Source: Asterias amurensis (taxonomy: Eukaryota > Echinodermata > Asteroidea > Forcipulatida > Asteriidae). From it: 64,000 bases of DNA. Made by a program: the position numbers and the translations under genes. The notes beneath the pieces were generated by a model. It had not been told where the DNA came from. It did not search any database and was given only the letters and a program-made list of their open reading frames with translations. Where the stretch lies: the NCBI RefSeq assembly GCF_032118995.1, contig NC_092668.1, positions 4,071,501 to 4,135,500 on the forward strand. Reading direction: 5' to 3'. The first letter of the stretch is position 1; each line of letters opens with the position of its first letter. Positions 52,001 to 61,000 of this stretch are shown in pieces.

Positions 52001-55000
52001 TTCACAGGTTTGTTACTTAAAGCTTACGTGGGATACACCAAGTGAGAATACTGGTCTTTGACAATTACCAAAAAGATCCCCCCCAGGTAAATAGAAAAAA
52101 TAAAAAATGAAATAGAATAAATAAACTTCACTTTACAAATAAAGAATGCAAATGTTATAATGGTTAGGGTCAATATTGATTGTACAAACACAGCTGGCAC
52201 ATAATAATTGTACAATCCCTGACAACTTGTTAAAATGGAGACACACGTTCTTGATCTGCCTTTGCACTTGGACAAAGAAATACAAAAAACAAACAAAACA
52301 ATCATTTTATTTTCAGAAGGGTTCTTTATCGTCTTTGTAACAGCCTTTTTGTTTGGTGCAAGGGGTGATCAGTGTTGCTCTTTAGTCAGCTGTTTGTTCC
52401 ATTGTCAGTCATTTAGCTTTCTGGGTCAGCTCACAGCTTGGTCCCAACCTGTACCCACAATATGCCCCTGAAATCTGTTGTGATGGAATCAACAAAGGGA
52501 TTGACTGCCCCCCCCCCCCCCCCCCCCCTATGATCTCAACAATCCATATAATGTGACAGTTTAGTCTGGAGAGAGCTCCAGCAATGTTTTTAAATGTCCG
52601 AGGTCACGCTGACATCTACTGAACTTATGGACTCTTTAATCTCTAGTAGCAACCTTGTAAAGTTTGTTCTTGAGCAGGGGTTGGGGTCATTGAAACTGCT
52701 TATTTGGCTTCTTGAGTGTAGAAGAAAAAATATCCTTGGAATTAGTCTTCAGAAAGTGTATTACCCTCCCTCACAAAACTGGCCTTCAAATGTCTGGATG
52801 CATACTTTTTTCTTGCTGACCTTAACAATCTTTCCTTCTTTTGTATTACCAGTTGCGTGTGTTTTCATAGGCTTACAACTTCTCAGCTGGGTCTGTGATC
52901 GCTTTCTTTTCTTGTCCACCATTGCGTCATTTTAAAAACAACCCTGAAAAACATTCTTTGAAATGTTGTGTGCTAAGTGGTCTCCTCATCATCCTCTCAT
53001 GGCCAAAGTGGTGTTTCTTCAAAATTAGACAAGTCATTCCACATGGGATTAATTTTAGATGTTAATTTTGCATCGAGGTTAAAGGACAGTGGACACTATT
53101 GGTAATTGCCAAAGACCAGTCTTCTCACTAGGTGCATCTCAACATATATGCATGTAACAACAAACCTGTGAAAATTTGAGCTCAGTTGGTCCGTCGTAGT
53201 TGCGAGATAATAATGAAAGAAAAAACACCCTTGTCACACGAACTTGTGTACGTTTAGATGGTTGATTTCGAGACCTTAAGTTCTAAACTTGAGGTCTCAA
53301 AATCAAATTTGTGGAAAATTACTTCTTTCTCGAAAACTACGCCACTTCAGAGGGAGCCGTTTCTCACAATGTTTTACTCTATCAACCTCTCCCCATTACT
53401 CGTTACCAAGTTGAGGTTTTAAGCTGATAATTAATTCGAGTAATTACCAATAGTGTCCACTGCCTTTAAGCACTGTTATACTGGGGTACTTTCCAAAGTT
53501 CTGTGAAGACGAAAAATCCACAGGCAAAGAGGTCTAGTGGTATGGACATCTGCTCTGGCAATGCAAAGGTTGTGTGTTCGATCCCCCTGAATGATTCGCC
53601 CGTGAATTACTTGTCACAGATCTCGGGAAAGTACTGAGTATACGGTGGCTCAATACACATCGGTGTTAAGTAGGGGCCTAAGTGTTAAAAAAACAATTGT
53701 TAACAAATGGAGTTATCCTCTTGTGTGTTGATGAATCATGGTCCCTTTATCCGTGTTTGATTGAGATAAGAATCTGTTTGCAAATTATCATGCCAAGGAG
53801 GAATTGGCGGAGCACCAGTCCCAACAATGTGTTTAGAATCTGCTAAGCACGATTTGTTAACTGTGCTAAGCATGTGGCTTTTGCAAGCTTTTTTTGTACA
53901 AACATACAGTTTGAGAATTGGGAACTCTGGAAGGCTACATGTAGGTGGCAGAAGACTTGCCAGGTCAATTTTGATTGTTTTAGCATGCGCACATTTTTCC
54001 GAAAAACAATGGTTTTTCCCTCGCAAGTCACCTTCTGGGCCCAATTTCATAGAGCTGCTAAGCACAACAATTTGCTAAGCATTCAATTTCTTCCTTGATA
54101 AAAACAGGATTACCACCAAATGTTCATGTGATTTTCAGCATTTAGCAAACAAAAGCTGAACACTAGTGACAAGCAATATGCAACAAATGAAATTTTGTGG
54201 GTAATCCTGTTTTTATCAAGGAAGAAATTTCATGCTAAGCAAAATGTTGTGCTTAGCAGCTCTATGAAATTAGACCCTGGTGTCCCCAAAAGTCTTCCAT
54301 TGGAAGCAGAATAACCATAAAATATCAAACCCTCAATAGTTGGGGTGTTTCCGAAAACGTCAAAATGAAGAATGAAAAACTTGTACAGTGTTGAACCATC
54401 ATATCCTGTTATGATGGTTTAGGAAGACTTTACTGTGAGTGCTGGATCTGGAAATGTGATATCAGCCCAGTTTCCTGATCTGTGCGACACATTTTTTTTA
54501 TCCCAGGGAGGTGGCAAGAAAAGACAACATGAATAAGTAAGATTGTTAAAGGGAAGAAAAACGCTCGGTAAACCTTTGGTTTTTGAAACTTCTGATTGTT
54601 TAAATCTTGTGTAATTATGTACAATCAAACTAACTTTGGAAAATTTCATTTGAAAAAATGGTCCGTTTTATAGCTGAAAATCCGGAGGGCTTTATTTCCA
54701 CGCAGAAAGAATAATTCCAAATAGGAAAACACCAAATTATTTGATATAAAGTAATCTTTAAAGTGAAAGTAAAGTGTTGTTTGTCAATTTTCAATTAGAA
54801 TAAAGAAAATGTCATCAAAGTTACCGGTCACACTTCGGTAAAAAGAAAACAAAGATTAATGTTCGCCAATTTTGTTGTCAGAGATTCTTACATGGCGTAA
54901 AGGGGGGGGCAATCAACATGTATTGTCACACATCAATGGCTTGAGGCAAGGTTTAAACTGAAGCAACTGGAAGTAATGTTCCATCTCGGGGAAAAGCTTT

Positions 55001-58000
55001 TTCTCGGCTGAACATTTTCTGTTTTGTGGTTTTCAGTGGTGGAAATGGGAGAGATTGGGGTGGGGAATTTATAGCAGGAACGACTTGTCATGACTGAAAA
55101 TGTTTAGCCTCTGTTTTACGACGAGTTCAAGGCTAGAGTTTGTGTTGTTATCATGCAGGCAGCAAGCCATGTCTGGGAGCCCAGGGCTGGTAGCAATGGG
55201 TCAATAACAAACTAAATTGCTGTCTGGTTTTGGTTTCTTTTGTTGCCCTTTCATTCTTTTGATTGGGGGGCCAAGTGAGGACCGCAATATGATTGATTTG
55301 TTTACTATTTTTCGATGGATTAAACTGTTATTTTTTTTTTAAATAGTTTCATTTTAAGTACAGCCGCATGTTACCTACTACATGTATCAAAAACATCCGA
55401 CCTACATGTATATCTTTGGAAAGTTGATGCTTTGATTTAACAAAATTGCTACAAAACCTATAAATTTCAAAATTTCTTTATTTAAATCTAATGTGTTAAA
55501 CTTACATTTGGGCTAAAGAAAATTCTTCGGTTTTACCCATGCACTGATGGTGTTTTGTCTGTGTCCTGTGAAAAAAATCAAGAGGCATGTTACTCGGGTA
55601 GCACTCAAACCCAAGACCTTTGCCATTCTATATGTATATGTAGAGCAGATGTCTTACGGAGACCACCGAGATTGCTTGGTAGCTAGAGGAAAAACATGTA
55701 TACCTTGGGTAATATATGTTCAAATGTGTATCAGTTTACCTAGATGTATACCAATGTGTGTAAAAAGCACTGTTTTAAATTCAGAACATTTCCAGATGAA
55801 ATTTGTGGGTTCGAATCCCACCTTGGTGGATTTTTCACTGGAGTCGTCATAGGACTGAGTAGGCCCTATACAGTGCTTAAACACACATCAATGTTTGGTT
55901 AAAACCAAAGAATAATCTACGTTAAAGCCATTGGACACTTTCGGTAAACAGTATTGTCCAAGGCTCACACTTCGTGTACCTCAACTTCGATATAAAAAAA
56001 CAAACCTGTGAAAATTTAGGCTCAATCGGTCATCGGAGTCGGGAGAAAATAACGGGAAAACCCACCTTTCTTTCCGCACATTTCGCCGTGTCATGACATG
56101 TGTTCAAAATAAATCCGTAATTCTCGCTATCAAGGTTTGATATTGTTTTAATGTTTCTCAAAAAGTAAAGCATTTCATGGAATAATATTTCAAGGAAGTC
56201 TTTCACAATTACCTTCTGTAAACCCTGTGAGTTATTTGTAAATCTGTGGACTTTCTTTTTTTTCTGTACCGAAAGTGTATAATGGCTTAAAAATGAAGAA
56301 TCAACACATCTTAAGTTACCTTAACAAATTAGTGACTTAGTTTTATTTTTGTTTTCCAATGCAGTTATTCAATTGGTAGAGTTAGCTGCTAAGACCGTAG
56401 CCCTCCATTTTCCATTTGAGGTTGTGGAGCGAATGTACCCTCCTGTCCCGGAGAATCTTCAGCTGAGAATCGCTTTCTGGAGTTTCCCTGAGAACGAAGA
56501 AGACGTCAGGTAAGTTTCAAACTTCGTTCATAGTCTGTGAACATGTTTGTGAAAATTATATATATTTGGTTTGCCGTATCACCATGTGTGTATCTACTTG
56601 CCAGGTAGAGTTTGTTCTTTAGAGAAGTGTCTTGCTATATTTTCTACTACCACAGAGAGAGACTTCTCAGTTCTAAAAAGAACTTTTCTAACCTAATCTA
56701 CCTGGGCGGAAGGTATAGAAAATCAGCTGGGACTACTACTTTAGCTTAAAGGATCGTTATCAACTGCACTACCGCGGACTGAGTTCTTTACAAAATTGTT
56801 CTCCTTTGTCAAAATTGTTTTGTTTTTACGGTCATTAATTTTATGTGTAATTTCCAAAGGTGCAACCCTCCCTATAAGTTGAGTTGTCAATTTGGCCGTT
56901 GTGATTTTGTAATGTGAGGCCAACTTGGCGATGAGTAATTAAGATTGATGGACGTCCTTGATCGGTCAGAGCTCTTTCGGAAATTGAACCCTAGTCAAGG
57001 CTTTGTTGGCAGCAGTAATAATAATGACAATATTTATGCTGATTACTTAAAGCCATTGGACCCTTCCGGTACAGAAAAAAAAAAAAAGTTCACAGCTTTA
57101 CAAATAATTTACAGGGTTTACAGAAGGTAATGGTGAAAGACTTCTCTTGAAATATTAGTCCATGAAATGCTTTACTTTTTGAGAAAACGGTAAAACAATA
57201 TAAATTCTCGTTAACGAGAATTACGAATGTGTTATAAACACATGTCATGACACGGCGAAACGCGCGAAAACAGGAGTGGGTTTTCCCGTTATTTTCTCCC
57301 GGCTCCGATGTCCGATTGAGCCTAAATTTCCACGGGATTGTTATTTTATATATAAGTTGTGATACACGAAGTGTGGGACTTGGACAATACTGTTTACCGA
57401 AAGTGTATAATGGCTTTAAAAGTATCTTTTATGTTAATTTTATGCAGACTTGTGTTTGCTGGGTAATATACTTAGTTTTGCACCATTAATCTATCAGCCA
57501 TTCAGTGATTATAACAGCTCATGAATATTCATTTATGCAGATTATATTCGTGTCTGGCCAATGGCAGCCCCGATGAATACCAGAAGGGGGAGCACATGGT
57601 CAAGAGTAAAGCCGTCAAGGATGCTCTTCAAATAGGTAGGAAGAATTAGAGCAGTGTTTCGTAAGGATTTATCCATGCAACAAGTTTGCTATGTGACCTG
57701 ATGTTTCCACTGTGATCTATCGACGGTATTCCTGGCAAGTGGTAAAACTTACTTAGCAGTCACTGTGCTCGTCAGAACTTTTTCAGACCATAAATATTTT
57801 TCGCAAGACCTCCAATGGCAGGTTATGGCCTGTCACGGCATGTCTTGATGTGTTGTGGTAAATAAAAGCTTTGGGAAAAATCTAGCCTGCAGGACTTGTT
57901 ATGGTTTGGTCCTCTTGCGACGTAATAAAAACTAGAGAACTGGAGTAGTCCATTGGGGTGCACAGGGGTTTCCCTTAACTTTTTTTTGTCACTCGCCCGC

Positions 58001-61000
58001 CAGACAAATCAACAACAATTTTGGGTCGCCCGCAAGTTATTTAACTAGCCCACAATTCCCAATCAAAGTGACCATTGTTATCTCTTGTCTGTCGTTGTCT
58101 GTCATTGACAGGATTCCATCTGAGCGGGACAGTCGTGCCCTCCCAGGGAATGACACAGCAGGGTACCTTCAACGTCGCCATCACCTTTGATCGTCGCCGT
58201 ATCTCCTCTTGCTCCTGTACGTGCTCCTCGGCGAGCAAGTGGTGCAGTCACGTCGTTGCTCTGTGTCTGTATCGCATCATCCATTCCACTCAGGTCTGCT
58301 TGAGGGCACCAGTCTCTGAGTCACTGTCGCGTCTCCATCGAGATCAATTGCAGAAGTTCTCGCAGTATTTGATCAGTGAACTTCCTCGTCAGGTAAAAAT
58401 TTATTTGAAAACAACTTGAATTTGTTCTAAAGTGTGTTTCATCTCGAGGAGTTATGCCCTGTAGCGAGGTTTTTCTTACTTACTGTTTATTTTTCATGGC
58501 TTAAAAACTTTGTTGTTGTAAATTATTTTTGTTTGATATTTTGAGTGAACATTAAAGACTCTGGACACCTTGGTAAGTTTTTATGACAACGATTATTTTG
58601 AGTAATTACCAATAGTGTCCAGTGCCTTTAAACATGAAGACGTTGAGAATCTTGACCTTGTTTGACCTCCTAGATCCTACCGACAGCCCAACGCCTCTTG
58701 GATGAGTTGCTCTCCTCTCAAGCCAATACCATCAACATGGTATGTGGAGCCCCCGACCCTACAGCCGGACCCTCGGCCTCGGAGCAGACGAGATGGTTCC
58801 TGGACGATGCCGTCATGCATGAGAACATTAAGAAAACACTGATACGCTTCACAGGACCAACCCCCATCGTTTTTAGGTATGATCAAATGATTGGAACTAA
58901 GCAAAATTTAACCAAATTGTAGCGACATAAAAAGAACAAAAGAGGAGTCTAAGTAGAATTTGCAGATTGTTAAGTTTTAAAGTGCTTTAATGGTATGTCT
59001 CCTGATTTACCTAAATTGTTGTATCTCACGCGAAAATGCTCCATGCTACAACATTTTACCTCAGGGTGTACTAGTTTTTTGTGTACATCCATTCTTTTTC
59101 ATACGAGATGGCCGAGCGGATAAGAGCACATGACTCAAGCTCTGGGCCCAATATCATAGCTCTGCTTAGCGGCCGATTTTTTGCTTACTGGCCGATATTT
59201 TGCTTACTGTGCGATTTCCATTTCATAGCGCTGCTAACCGTAAGCACACGAAAAGGCATGCTAACCTTCCGGTGCTTACCACACGAAAATAAATGACGTC
59301 ACAATGCAAATCCACGATACACACGCAATATGGTCGCCCAATTTTTCTGCTAACCTGTGCTATACGCTAAGGCTTAAGCAAATTTTTCTGCTACAGTAAG
59401 CACGCAAATTTGCTTACCGTTAAGCAGCACTATGAAATTGGGCCCTGCCGTCGATTTCACAAAACTCTTCATAACTTAAGACTAATCTTAGGACTTACGA
59501 CGAGTCCCAACCCTGCACTGTAGCATGCAGACCTTAAGATTAATCCTAAGTTAGGACGATTTACTTGTCCTAACTCGAGATAAGACGAGTTCTAACTCTT
59601 TGTGAAATCGACGGCTGGTGTTTCTGTACAGCAGAGTGAGGGCTCAAGTCCCAGTCTTGATACTTGTGTCCCTGAGCAAGCCACTGAACCATTACTACTG
59701 CATCCTTCGGATGGGACTAAAAACTGTTGGTCTCGTGTGTTGTGTTACACACGTATAAGAGCCAAGTGCACTCATAGGTGTTCCTGGTTTGATTGACTGC
59801 ATATTTTGCGCCACAGCATCTTTTAAACGTTGTGCTATGCAAAAGAATTGGTCGCATAATTCAAAATGTAGCTCTGCATACCTTGCAGGAAAATACTGAA
59901 CGTTGAAGCGCAATGTGCATCACTAAGTGAGGGTTATGAGAGCTAAGAAGCCAACATTATTACTATCAATTTCCCCCTGATTGTAGTGACGTGACATCAC
60001 TGTACCTTTCGTCGAGTGCACCTCAGGCAGCAGCGGAGTGGACCAATCTTCTGAGGCCGCTGAGGGGGAGAGAACCCGAGGGCATCTGGAACCTTCTGTC
60101 CATCGTCCGTGAGATGTGCCGCAGGAGGGACAGTAACGCTGTCAACCTGCTCAAGATCATGACGGAGGAGTGTATCTTGTGCGATCAGGTAATGTGATGG
60201 AGTTCTGTAGGCACTGTAGAGTGACAATTTATTTGTAGTTCTTTAGCCACTGACAGGATTTCTCTTGTTAACCCATGAATTTTGAGGATTTCTTTTTTCC
60301 TCCGAAAGAATTGCTTGTATTTTTAATAATTTAGTTGCTTGGAAAAAATGCTACAGACCTCTCTATACAGGAATATTTACTGACCTTTTGAACTGTTTGA
60401 TTTGTCCAATTGTCTTCTAGATCGTCATTTGGTGGTTCAGCACTGGAACGTCCGCCCTTCATTCTCATCACGGTAACCACGGTCACCGTGCCAACAGTAA
60501 CAGCACCACTGCAGTTGCGCAGCACGCCTGTGCCAGCATGTGTGATGAGATTGTGTTTCTATGGCGTCTCGTAGCCCTCAATCCGGCGATCACCCCGCTC
60601 GAAAGAGGAGAACTTCAGGACGAGCTTCGCAAATGGCATCTTCAGGTCATCGACAAAGTGCGGAAGGGCAGAGGACCAAATTTCGCCAACACCGTCGGCA
60701 ATGTGACAAATGTTCGTCGTGTCGACATTGAGGTTTTCACCGGTTTCAAACCAGCGATTGGAGCTTGCCTCATGGACTGGAAAGATTACCAAATCGAAGG
60801 GGTCACTTACACTGACCCAAAGGCCAACCGGGACGAAGCCATGAAATACAGAGCCAGTAAAAGGACTCCCCCGCACACCCAACAGAATAAGCCCTCCCAA
60901 TCGGGTCCACCAATCACGACGGAGGAAGCGGCCTGTCCCACTGTGGCAGAGGTAGATTCCAAATCATCCGGGGAGCCGCAGAAGGGTTCAAGCAATGAAC

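Larger units (their letters stand above)
43023..56364 (+). other. ZSWIM8 intron 1 (13.3 kb)
   Basis: Exon 1 (ending in phase 1) joins exon 2 directly in frame, so no extra coding exon is required. The intron holds elements of families A, C, D and E, a separate inverted-repeat element (43066-43441), SINEs and tRNA-like repeats, and several poly-G or poly-C tracts (about 48230, 48377, 49164, 50168, 52507). Stretches 48100-48820, 49800-50960, 51770-53070 and 54290-55920 contain nothing else recognised, apart from a degenerate family E-like segment near 50280-50470. Confidence 0.7.
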
